Of a stretch of DNA of 64,000 nucleotides, positions 18,152 to 26,012 are shown one piece after another. The position numbers and the translations under genes were made by a program. Positions within the stretch are counted from its first letter, which is position 1. Each line of letters opens with the position of its first letter. Below the pieces are notes generated by a model. That model was not told the DNA's origin. It made no database searches and saw only the letters and a program-made list of their open reading frames with translations. Source of the DNA: Phocaeicola_A sp963643925 (lineage in GTDB: Bacteria > Bacteroidota > Bacteroidia > Bacteroidales > Bacteroidaceae); contig CAVINS010000004.1 of NCBI GenBank assembly GCA_963643925.1, forward strand, positions 1 through 64,000, read 5' to 3'.

Positions 18152-20484
18152 AGCGTACCTCCTATTGTTTTAGCGATAACTATCGGAACAATGTATCTTG
18201 CTCCTTTCCGTGTAAGTAAATTCCCGACTTCATTAAGGGTAGCTCCGCTATCGTAGATGTCATCGAGCAAAAGGATGGCTTTCCCCCGAACGACCTGTTC
18301 ATCAACGTCAAATGCTCCAGCCACATTATCCCTTTTGCAAAATTTGTTCTGGAACACCTTCTGTTCATCGGTGACGCGGACCTTAACCAGGTCGTGACTA
18401 ATAGGGACGCCTATAACCTGTGCGAACTTAACCGCGAAGTTCTTCACTAAATCGCCCGATTTCGTAGGCGGCAAATACATCACCCTATCAAAGTGCACCC
18501 CTTTGAACTTCTTACCGAACACCGATAATGTCATTCTTAAAAGGAAATCAGGGAAATCACCTCCATTTTCATATTTGCTTCTATGCAAAGCCGCGCCCAC
18601 ATTGGACACTCCATAATATGATGCAGCGTAACCATCTACTAAACGAGACGCTTTGCCCAGAAGGTCTTTTATTATCTCATTTTCTTTTTCGGTGTAGTCA
18701 GAAGAAGGAATCCCATTATGATACTCAGTTACAGTGCGAACGCTTCGCCGCTCAGCATCATTTTCCGTCTTCTCCAGCTGTATCCTATCGGGATAAGGAA
18801 TACGGAGGCGGAAACCTCTTTTTTTTGCGGTCCACGACGAGAGTTCCAAGCTAGGGAAGTCTGTCTCCCTGAATTCTTTTAGCTTAGCTGCGTATTCGGG
18901 TGTAACCGTCACTGTTATCTTCTCCAGATTGGTGTTATCACAATTGGCGTAGTTCACCTGCTCGTCGCTATCGAGGAAAGAGCAAAGGTATTTCATCCTC
19001 GGCATATCCGTATAGACGTATTGCTCCATGGCGTGAAGGTCATTTAACTTAGCCTCCCGCTGCTGGTCAAACCGGGTTGTGTCGAGTTTCGGTGCGCCAA
19101 ATTGATACTCAAACTTCTTGGACTTGCCATATAATACATCCTTTATTATACCTTGATCCATCAAGTCGGCCTTGATGACCCTCACTTGGTTCATCTTAAG
19201 GTTGGTCCTTTTGATGATTTCTCTTTCAGATAACGGTTCGTCCCGCAATAGAGATATGACCTTCTGGTATTTATCTGCTCTGGGGCGTGCCCCTTCGATG
19301 AAAGAGAGCGGCAGTTGTAAATCGACGGCAACACCTATCGTATCGTTTATCTTCTCATTATAGAAAAGGATAACATGTGTGGGTTTGCCATCGCGTCCTG
19401 CACGTCCAATCTCTTGATAATAATGAATTGGAGACACCGGCATTTGGGTATGAATGATGAAACGAATGTCCGGCTTGTCGATGCCCATACCGAGCGCATT
19501 CGTCGAGACGACGCATTTTCTCCTATTTTGCCTTAAGTCCTCTTCGATTGATTTACGTGTCTCAGCATCGAGGCCGGCATTATAGTCTATCGCGTCAATC
19601 CCAGCGAACCGAAGCCACTTAGCATAAATCTCAGTGTTCACTCTCGTTCCAGTATAAATCAGTCCCGTACCTGCGAATTCCTTCAGATGCGAAGCCAACC
19701 ATATCATTTTCTCGTCTTCAGATTGAACCCTTATGACTTGCAGACATAAGTTGGGCCTTGCTAAACAACCTCTGATAGTTGTAAGCTGTCCGCCTATCTG
19801 TTCCTCTATGTCCTGCTGCACTCTTCTCGTGGCTGTCGCCGTTGTGGCGAGAACGGGCAAAGTCTTGGGCAGGAGCTGAACGAGATTGATTATTCGGCGA
19901 AATGAAGGTCTGAAGTCATGTCCCCATGTAGATATTGTGTGAGCCTCATCTATGACAACCATAGAGAGTTGGATATCGCGCGTGGCTCTAATCCATTCGT
20001 CATTTTCTTGCCTTTCGGGAGCTATATAGAGGATTTTGATTTCTCCCCGTAAGGCTCGTTGAATGGTGCGTTGATTGTCCTCGGGCGACTGTTCTGAATT
20101 GATATATGCTGCAGGTATCCCTATTTCACAAAGGGCCCTCACCTGATCGCGCATCAATGCAATGAGCGGTGAGAGTACGACTGTGACACCGGAGAATTGA
20201 CTTGCAGGGAACTGATAACACAACGATTTTCCGAAGCCCGTCCTTTCTATCAGAAGGATTCGCTCACCTCGAAGAATTCGCTCAATGGCCATCCACTGCT
20301 CATCATAGAAATGAGGCAGACCAAAAATCTTTTGTAGTTTATCTTCAGCTTCAATTCTCGTTACAACTTCTTGCATAGGCAAAGACCTCTCGTAAAGCAT
20401 CCTAAATACGGCAAAGTTAGGCATAAATTCCGAAACGCCGACCCATCCCGAGGAAATAATTTCACAGACAATGCATTTGGTCAT
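18148..20484 (-). CDS. RecQ-type helicase fused to a phosphoribosyltransferase domain
   Basis: 778 residues. RecQ-like superfamily 2 core: Walker A ERTGFGKSLCYQ (about 80-91), DEAH box VVIDEAHTISTWGHDFRP (176-193), VLATTATAT, motif VI YQEIGRAGRDGKP (356-368), then an RQC-like winged helix. The zinc cluster near 490-515 is degenerate (LCSFLD...YANCDNTN). There is no HRDC domain; instead the last 190 or so residues resemble ComF-type phosphoribosyltransferases, with the PRPP loop ILLLDDIYDSGATLNEV at about 737-753. The start is the ATG at 20484, overlapping the stop of the upstream small gene by ATGA; the downstream overlap is with the dprA-like gene. Probably unwinds DNA; the second domain may sense or modify nucleotides. 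Confidence 0.9.
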   Translation of the reverse strand: MTKCIVCEIISSGWVGVSEFMPNFAVFRMLYERSLPMQEVVTRIEAEDKLQKIFGLPHFYDEQWMAIERILRGERILLIERTGFGKSLCYQFPASQFSGVTVVLSPLIALMRDQVRALCEIGIPAAYINSEQSPEDNQRTIQRALRGEIKILYIAPERQENDEWIRATRDIQLSMVVIDEAHTISTWGHDFRPSFRRIINLVQLLPKTLPVLATTATATRRVQQDIEEQIGGQLTTIRGCLARPNLCLQVIRVQSEDEKMIWLASHLKEFAGTGLIYTGTRVNTEIYAKWLRFAGIDAIDYNAGLDAETRKSIEEDLRQNRRKCVVSTNALGMGIDKPDIRFIIHTQMPVSPIHYYQEIGRAGRDGKPTHVILFYNEKINDTIGVAVDLQLPLSFIEGARPRADKYQKVISLLRDEPLSEREIIKRTNLKMNQVRVIKADLMDQGIIKDVLYGKSKKFEYQFGAPKLDTTRFDQQREAKLNDLHAMEQYVYTDMPRMKYLCSFLDSDEQVNYANCDNTNLEKITVTVTPEYAAKLKEFRETDFPSLELSSWTAKKRGFRLRIPYPDRIQLEKTENDAERRSVRTVTEYHNGIPSSDYTEKENEIIKDLLGKASRLVDGYAASYYGVSNVGAALHRSKYENGGDFPDFLLRMTLSVFGKKFKGVHFDRVMYLPPTKSGDLVKNFAVKFAQVIGVPISHDLVKVRVTDEQKVFQNKFCKRDNVAGAFDVDEQVVRGKAILLLDDIYDSGATLNEVGNLLTRKGARYIVPIVIAKTIGGTL

Positions 20485-20738
20485 GTTCGCTCTACAAAGA
20501 GAACCACCAACACCCCACCCTCACCGGTATAACATTGGGTCAATGAGAGATTACCAATGCCAGTGGCTACACTAGCGACGTGAAGCCGGACATATGCCTT
20601 TCCCCCTACGTGAAAGCCATACATCCGTGTGTCTTTCACGCTTGCAAATATAACCATATTCCCTGATAATTCTATTACAAAGGAAAAATCATTGTCGCAA
20701 GCAGGCACAAGAGATGGATATTTAAATTCATTATCCAT
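20481..20738 (-). CDS. Small protein of unknown function, first gene of the helicase operon
   Basis: 85 residues from the ATG at 20738, preceded by AAAGG. The frame continues upstream to a TTG at 20783, a weaker start. No family recognised. It begins MDNEFKYPSLVPACDN and contains beta-strand-like hydrophobic stretches (FVIELSGNMVIFASV, AYVRLHVASVATGIG, GGVLVVLFVERT), suggesting a small all-beta or alpha/beta fold. The stop overlaps the helicase start by four bases (ATGA, 20481-20484), which argues it is a real, translated gene and a partner of the helicase and DprA-like protein. Confidence 0.6.
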   Translation of the reverse strand: MDNEFKYPSLVPACDNDFSFVIELSGNMVIFASVKDTRMYGFHVGGKAYVRLHVASVATGIGNLSLTQCYTGEGGVLVVLFVERT

Positions 20739-20791
20739 GACCTTTATGGAAGTTAGGAACCGTATGAGATATACAAAAAACAATAATCTTT

Positions 20792-20822
20792 TTTGTAATC
20801 TCGAAGAACCACTCTACATTTG
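20792..20822 (+). promoter_or_regulatory. Promoter of higBA
   Basis: TTTG (20792-20795), 19 bases, TACATTTG (20815-20822). The start codon of higB follows 20 bases later. Confidence 0.75.
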
Positions 20823-20833
20823 CACACTACAAT

Positions 20834-20841
20834 CAAACTTA
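20834..20841 (-). promoter_or_regulatory. Candidate -7 box for the helicase operon
   Basis: The minus strand reads TAAGTTTG, a TAnnTTTG match, just upstream of higB and about 96 bases before the small gene's ATG. No good -33 element. If real, the two divergent promoters overlap and HigA could repress both. Confidence 0.35.
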
Positions 20842-20842
20842 A

Positions 20843-21136
20843 ATGAGAATTATAGCGAGAAGTAAAATAATAGAATACTACTCAGCGCACAAAGAGGCGG
20901 AAATTGCCTTGGAAGAGTGGTATCAAAAGACGAAGCGAGCAGAATGGAGTTGTTTCGCAGATATGAAGCAGACATTCAACAGCGTTGACAGCGTAGGGAA
21001 TCAGCATTACGTATTTAACATCAAAGGCAATAATTTTCGTTTGATTGTGGTTATCAAATTCACTATTAAGACCGTGTTAATCCGTTTTATCGGGACACAC
21101 GTGGAATATGAAAACATTGACGCTAAAAACATATAG
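20843..21136 (+). CDS. higB: HigB-family mRNA interferase toxin
   Basis: 97 residues, typical of the HigB_toxin family of RelE-fold ribosome-dependent mRNA interferases. Family-typical stretches are seen: MRIIARSKIIEYYSAHKEAE, EEWYQKTKRAEW, NQHYVFNIKGNNFRLIV and IRFIGTHVEYENIDA. The toxin gene precedes the antitoxin gene, the reversed order known for higBA. The next gene starts 3 bases later. It lies divergently beside the RecQ/DprA operon, so it belongs to the same accessory block. Confidence 0.93.
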   Translation: MRIIARSKIIEYYSAHKEAEIALEEWYQKTKRAEWSCFADMKQTFNSVDSVGNQHYVFNIKGNNFRLIVVIKFTIKTVLIRFIGTHVEYENIDAKNI

Positions 21137-21139
21137 GAT

Positions 21140-21505
21140 ATGGCAAAGATTCATAGCAAAACAGAGTACGATGCAGCAATGGCAAGAATAGAAGAACTTC
21201 TACCATTGGTGGACGACAACACTTCCAAGAGTGATAGGAATCTGATTGAGCTCGACCTCCTTTCCAAATTAGTCTCCGAGTATGAGGATGAGCATTTCCC
21301 CATAAAGATGCCCTCTTTGATAGATGTCATGAAATTGAGAATGTATGAGATGGGACTCAATCAAACTAAACTGTCGGAGCTGTTGGGTGTAAGTCCTTCT
21401 CGCATCAGCGATTATTTTGCAGGCCGTTGTGAACCGACACTAAACGTGGCGCGCAAAATAAATAAAGAACTAAATATCGACGCCAACATCATCTTGGGAG
21501 CATAG
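21140..21505 (+). CDS. higA: HigA-family antitoxin with Xre-type HTH
   Basis: 121 residues. The N-terminal half is acidic and helical (YDAAMARIEELLPLVDDNTS). The C-terminal half is a helix-turn-helix: MGLNQTKLSELLGVSPSRIS, DYFAGRCEPTLNVARKI. It neutralises HigB and represses the shared promoter upstream of higB. Confidence 0.93.
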   Translation: MAKIHSKTEYDAAMARIEELLPLVDDNTSKSDRNLIELDLLSKLVSEYEDEHFPIKMPSLIDVMKLRMYEMGLNQTKLSELLGVSPSRISDYFAGRCEPTLNVARKINKELNIDANIILGA

Positions 21506-21788
21506 TCATCTCTTAAATATCCTCATAATCTTTGTCTAAAGCATCCTTGATTCTGGGTACAAATATAGGCAAATAGAGGTTCCCTCACAATCTTTTCGGG
21601 CAAAATCCCCGATATTCTCACAATCTTACTCGAAGAGGAAGTGATTGAACTTGGCTTGGTCGGTGACGCCATGCACCGGGAAGGTAAGCTTGCGAAGACG
21701 AAAGAGGCGAAGTAAGTGGCATCTCGGCCCGTGATTTCGAGTGAGCTAGAATAATTTGCATTATATTTGCACCCCAAAAGTTCGTAAT
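21506..21788. other. Intergenic region with a possible gene remnant
   Basis: 283 bases. CTCAYAATCTT occurs three times (21522, 21584, 21617). On the minus strand 21626-21745 reads as an open stretch ending in KLTFPVHGVTDQAKFNHFLFE then stop, protein-like but with no start, so it may be the 3' end of a broken gene. The tRNA nucleotidyltransferase promoter is at 21762-21769. Confidence 0.35.
21762..21769 (+). promoter_or_regulatory. -7 box of the tRNA nucleotidyltransferase gene
   Basis: TATATTTG, 19 bases before the ATG at 21789. It lies inside the upstream TTG-started extension (21756), so that longer start is unlikely. Confidence 0.6.
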
Positions 21789-23240
21789 ATGAGAATGGTT
21801 GAGTTGACACAAGAGGATTTGAAGAGGTGTTTCGCGGATAAGTTGTTTCACCAAATCTCCGACACGGCCGATGAGCTGGGGCTGGAGTGTTATGTGGTGG
21901 GCGGCTATGTGCGCGACCTGTTCCTGCAACGCCCGTCGAAGGACATCGACGTGGTGGTGGTAGGCAGCGGCATAAAGATGGCGGAAGCCCTGAAGGAGAA
22001 GTTGGGCAAGGGAGCTCACCTCTCGGTGTTCCACAACTTCGGCACAGCACAGGTGAAATACCATCAGACGGAAGTGGAGTTTGTGGGAGCCCGCAAGGAG
22101 TCGTACCAACGCAACTCGCGCAAACCGATTGTGGAGGACGGCACGCTGGAGGACGACCAGAACCGACGCGACTTCACCATCAACGCCCTGGCGGTGTGCC
22201 TCAACAAGGCACGCTACGGTGAGCTGGTGGACCCCTTCGACGGACTGGAGGATATGCGCCAAGGAAACATCGTGACCCCACTGGACCCCGACATCACCTT
22301 CAGCGACGACCCGCTGCGCATGATGCGCTGCATACGCTTCGCCACACAGCTGAATTTCTACATCGAGGAGGAGACCTTCGAGGCATTGGAGCGCAACAAG
22401 GAGCGCATCAACATCATCTCCAAGGAGCGCATCACCGACGAACTGAACAAGATACTGATGACAGCGCGCCCCTCGAAAGGCTTCGTGGAGCTGGACCGCT
22501 GCGGACTGTTGCCGCTCATCTTCCCCGAGCTGTCCGCCCTACAAGGGGTGGAAACGGTGAACGGACGCTCGCACAAGGACAACTTCTACCATACACTGGA
22601 GGTGGTGGACAATGTGGCGCAGAAGAGCGACAACCTGTGGCTACGCTGGGCCGCCCTGCTCCACGACATAGGCAAGCCGCGCACCAAACGGTGGGAGTCC
22701 CAGATCGGGTGGACCTTCCACAACCATAACTTCATCGGCGAGAAGATGATTCCCGATATCTTCCGTAAGATGAAGCTGCCGATGAACGAGAAGATGAAGT
22801 ATGTGCAGAAGCTCGTGACGCTGCACATGCGCCCCATCGTGATAGCCGACAACGAGGTGACGGACTCTGCCGTGCGGCGCTTGCTCTTCGAGGCGGGCGA
22901 CGACATCGACGACCTGATGTTGCTGTGCGAGGCGGACATCACCTCGAAGAACCAGCTACGCAAGCAGCATTTTCTGGACAACTTCAAGCTGGTACGCCAG
23001 AAGCTGAAGGACCTGGAGGAGAAGGACCGCATCCGCAACTTCCAGCCGCCCGTCACAGGCGAGGAGATCATGGAAGTGTTTGCCCTGCAGCCCTGCCGCG
23101 AGATAGGCGTACTGAAGTCCGCCATCAAAGATGCCATACTGGACGGCGTCATCCCCAACGAGCACGAAGCCGCCTACCAGTTCATGATGCAGAAGGCGGA
23201 CGAGATGGGGCTGAAGGCAGTCCGCAAGAGTGAAGAATAA
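21789..23240 (+). CDS. CCA tRNA nucleotidyltransferase / poly(A) polymerase family with HD domain
   Basis: 483 residues. Class II nucleotidyltransferase head: YVVGGYVRDLFLQRPSKDIDVVVVG (GG...RD and DxD metal-binding Asps), the RRDFTINAL motif, DDPLRMMRCIRFATQL, then an HD phosphohydrolase-type domain (LRWAALLHDIGKPRT). It adds or repairs the 3' CCA of tRNAs; in some bacteria relatives are poly(A) polymerases, and sequence inspection alone does not settle which. Started at 21789 because the promoter lies just upstream. A tandem repeat array begins 12 bases after its stop. Confidence 0.93.
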   Translation: MRMVELTQEDLKRCFADKLFHQISDTADELGLECYVVGGYVRDLFLQRPSKDIDVVVVGSGIKMAEALKEKLGKGAHLSVFHNFGTAQVKYHQTEVEFVGARKESYQRNSRKPIVEDGTLEDDQNRRDFTINALAVCLNKARYGELVDPFDGLEDMRQGNIVTPLDPDITFSDDPLRMMRCIRFATQLNFYIEEETFEALERNKERINIISKERITDELNKILMTARPSKGFVELDRCGLLPLIFPELSALQGVETVNGRSHKDNFYHTLEVVDNVAQKSDNLWLRWAALLHDIGKPRTKRWESQIGWTFHNHNFIGEKMIPDIFRKMKLPMNEKMKYVQKLVTLHMRPIVIADNEVTDSAVRRLLFEAGDDIDDLMLLCEADITSKNQLRKQHFLDNFKLVRQKLKDLEEKDRIRNFQPPVTGEEIMEVFALQPCREIGVLKSAIKDAILDGVIPNEHEAAYQFMMQKADEMGLKAVRKSEE

Positions 23241-23252
23241 ACGACCTATACC

Positions 23253-23318
23253 TCAATGGCCGATGAAGTATACTTCAATGGCCTGCGAAGTACACTTCAA
23301 CAGTCGATGAACTATACT
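23253..23318. repeat. Three tandem 22-bp repeats after the tRNA nucleotidyltransferase gene
   Basis: Units at 23253-23274, 23275-23296 and 23297-23318 follow the pattern TCAAYRGYC-GATGAASTAYACT, with the palindrome GAAGTATACTTC across the first junction. A degenerate half unit (GACCTATACC) precedes. The array starts 13 bases after the stop codon. Confidence 0.8.
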
Positions 23319-23372
23319 TCTATTATCCCCGTTCTTGCCTGTTTCAGCAGTCCCTGTAGGTTGGCATAAATA

Positions 23373-23416
23373 AAGCGCAATGCTCTAAGCCGGATATGGC
23401 CTGGAGCATTGCGCTT
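23373..23416. terminator. Bidirectional terminator between convergent genes
   Basis: 13-bp perfect stem AAGCGCAATGCTC / GAGCATTGCGCTT around an 18-base loop, between the tRNA nucleotidyltransferase gene and the convergent LruC gene. Confidence 0.8.
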
Positions 23417-23440
23417 ATGTTATGGACAGAAAGCCCGTTT

Positions 23441-25912
23441 CTATTGGGCACTCGTCGTCTTATACCAGTCGGTGTAGTCCGTACCGTTGGACTTCACCCA
23501 ATCCTCGTAATGGGGATAGAGTTTGCTGATGGGGGTGCACTCGTTTTTGGAATCCAACAAGGCCTTCAGGTCGGTGACGGTGGCACCGGCCAGTTTGATG
23601 GCAAACGGATACCACGGACCATAGAGGTAGTTGTTGATGTTGTTGGCACGGACGTAGAAGCAACCCTTGCCGTTGCTCTCCACCGTGGCAGGCAACGAAG
23701 CGTCAGCAGTTCCTGGTTTGGACCAGAGGGTCTTCACCATGTCGTTGGTAGGAGCCTCCAGGGGGATGTGCACCTCGTACGGCTTATTGGTGCCCTGCAT
23801 CACGTTGACGTAGGGATAAACCGCCGACTCGGAAGCCATGTCGGGCTGACTGCCCTCCTTATAATATATGGTAATGCAGTACTCCGCGCAGTGGCCGGTA
23901 GAATTGTCCTTGCGGGTCTTGACGTTGTCGTCCAACCGCACTACGTCATACTGTCCCGTGCCATAGTTGTTGTAGGCAAAGTCGCCGTGTTGCTTGTAGA
24001 TGTCCGTTTTGTGCCAGGCCTTCACAGGGGTGAATTCCTCGAAAGAGCTGCTGCCTGGGTTCTTGACGGTGTAGGCGATGTGGTCGATGGCCGACTCGTT
24101 GGCCAGACTAAGGATGCAGGCCAGTCCGTCGTCATACTCAGCATAGTTTTGGAACGCCTTCAGGTAGAACGACTCGCGGCTCATCTTGTTCGACTTCTTC
24201 ACCTGAATGTCTGTGGTCTCGCCATAGACGTTGGTGGTGATGGTGGTCTCCACCGGCATGGCCTTCTCGTGGCAGACATCCACTATCACGTCGTTCATAT
24301 CGTAGTCGCCTTCATAGGGCCAGATATCCTCGAATGCCCAGATTCCGACCTGCGTCTTGGTGACAATCTCGCTCTGCGTCACGTCGGTAATCTCGGAGAT
24401 GGACTCGATGGGATTGGCCTTGAGGGCGATAACCACGTCGCTGAAGTTCTCGTCGGTATCGTAGTCCTCGAAGGAGATCATCACGTAGTTGTTGTACTTA
24501 TAGATGGCAGTACGGGGAGCGTTGTACTTCGTGCCGTCCGGCTTCAGACTTAGGCCGGAGTTGGTTGTCGAGCGGGACTTCTTCGCTCCGGAGAAGTTGC
24601 TGGTGGTAGCATGGCTCCACGTGTTGGTGGAGAGGACGAAACCGATACGCGTACCCTTGGGGAAGACGGTGGTAGACCCGGTGGTGTCGCCCTTGGCCAG
24701 GTTAGGATAGTATCTCAACTGTACGCAAGTACCGCGCTCCACACCTTTACACTGGGCAGCTGCCGTAGGGTTGTTGCTCCAGGTACCATCCTGCGTGTTG
24801 GGGAACAACACGATAGGGTTAGCCTCGGACAAGGAAGAAGGAGCTTCGCCATCGGTATAGTAATAATAGCCCAACGAACAGTTCCAGCAGGTGTTGGTAC
24901 CGAGGAAGGTCACCGCCATCTCGGCATCGTCGTTGATAAGCATATCCTTGCTGCTGCGGTACTCCTCGGGGCAGGAACTGTTTGTACTGATTACGGCTGT
25001 ATGTGCCTTATAAAGTTCAGCTGCGGTCGACTCGTCGATACTCAAGTCGTAACCTTCACCATTATAGGTGTACGCATAACCCGGATGATAGGTTTCCGTG
25101 GTCGATGAAGAAGATACCTCTACCTTACGATAGTAGTAGGAGCCATTGGAGCTCTTTTTGCCATTCTTGTTATAAAAGTCTGTCACGTAAACCCTTTCGT
25201 AGGTCTCTGGGTCGTAATAGTAATACCTCGAGCTTTGCGACCACCAACCGCCCCATGTTGAGTATAAGGGATACGAGCTCGTACTTACCAGTTTGGTCTC
25301 ATAAGCCGTCGTGCTTTCACCTACTTCGGTAGAGGTGAATCCTGTGATGATGCCGGTGGACTCGTCCCACTCACCCAGCAGCTTGTGCCACTCGCCGCTC
25401 TCCACTACCGTACACTCGTACTCGGTGCTGGTGCTTCCCGCACGGGTAGCCAACCGGGCCAGCAACTTGGTCGCGTTGCTCTCCACGTCGGTCGCATTGA
25501 TGATGCCGCCATCGCACGAGGCCTTTATCAATGTCTTGGCGAAGAAGGCGGGGGTGTAGATGTAGACATCCTTCAGATAGGAAGGTACCGTCAGCTGAGT
25601 CGTGTACTTTCCGTCCGTGCCGGTGTAGGCGCCAAACAGGGGAAGCACATCCGTCTTCTTCACATAACAGCCGTTCACCTCGTCGACCGGCATGGTATCA
25701 TACACCTCGAAGTAGACCGATGTGGCCACAGGGAGGTTCTGATAAGTCAGATTCAATGTAACGGAAACATCCGTCGTAAAAGTAAACTCGCAGTGCGGAC
25801 GCTCCCACTCGGCGTCATAATAGTCCTTATCGGCATTACACGAAACCAATCCGCTAACCGCCAACACCGACAATCCTTTGCAACAAAGGCGCACCCATTC
25901 CGTCTTTTTCAT
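23441..25912 (-). CDS. LruC-domain lipoprotein
   Basis: About 823 residues from MKKTEWVRLCCKG (25912; an ATG two codons upstream at 25918 is equally possible). Lipobox GLVSC gives a surface or periplasmic lipoprotein. An N-terminal Ig/CNA-like part (ECTVVESGEWHKLLGEWDES) is followed by a Tyr/Ser-rich middle and a C-terminal LruC domain marked by FEDIWPYEGDYDMNDVIVDV. LruC proteins occur widely in Bacteroidetes, often as surface or adhesion-like proteins, but none is well characterised. Lone gene. The frame is open back to 25960, but that is only about 5 bases from the likely transcription start, so it is not used. Confidence 0.85.
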   Translation of the reverse strand: MKKTEWVRLCCKGLSVLAVSGLVSCNADKDYYDAEWERPHCEFTFTTDVSVTLNLTYQNLPVATSVYFEVYDTMPVDEVNGCYVKKTDVLPLFGAYTGTDGKYTTQLTVPSYLKDVYIYTPAFFAKTLIKASCDGGIINATDVESNATKLLARLATRAGSTSTEYECTVVESGEWHKLLGEWDESTGIITGFTSTEVGESTTAYETKLVSTSSYPLYSTWGGWWSQSSRYYYYDPETYERVYVTDFYNKNGKKSSNGSYYYRKVEVSSSSTTETYHPGYAYTYNGEGYDLSIDESTAAELYKAHTAVISTNSSCPEEYRSSKDMLINDDAEMAVTFLGTNTCWNCSLGYYYYTDGEAPSSLSEANPIVLFPNTQDGTWSNNPTAAAQCKGVERGTCVQLRYYPNLAKGDTTGSTTVFPKGTRIGFVLSTNTWSHATTSNFSGAKKSRSTTNSGLSLKPDGTKYNAPRTAIYKYNNYVMISFEDYDTDENFSDVVIALKANPIESISEITDVTQSEIVTKTQVGIWAFEDIWPYEGDYDMNDVIVDVCHEKAMPVETTITTNVYGETTDIQVKKSNKMSRESFYLKAFQNYAEYDDGLACILSLANESAIDHIAYTVKNPGSSSFEEFTPVKAWHKTDIYKQHGDFAYNNYGTGQYDVVRLDDNVKTRKDNSTGHCAEYCITIYYKEGSQPDMASESAVYPYVNVMQGTNKPYEVHIPLEAPTNDMVKTLWSKPGTADASLPATVESNGKGCFYVRANNINNYLYGPWYPFAIKLAGATVTDLKALLDSKNECTPISKLYPHYEDWVKSNGTDYTDWYKTTSAQ

Positions 25913-25971
25913 AACCATTGGTTTTAGACAATAATTCCTTGCTGGACGAACTGCATCCATCCAATCTGTTG

Positions 25972-25979
25972 CAAAGGTA
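25972..25979 (-). promoter_or_regulatory. -7 box of the LruC gene
   Basis: The minus strand reads TACCTTTG about 60 bases before the start; the -33 element is not clear. Confidence 0.55.
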
Positions 25980-26012
25980 CAAATTCTTTCTAACAGAAAG
26001 AGTTACATTTGA

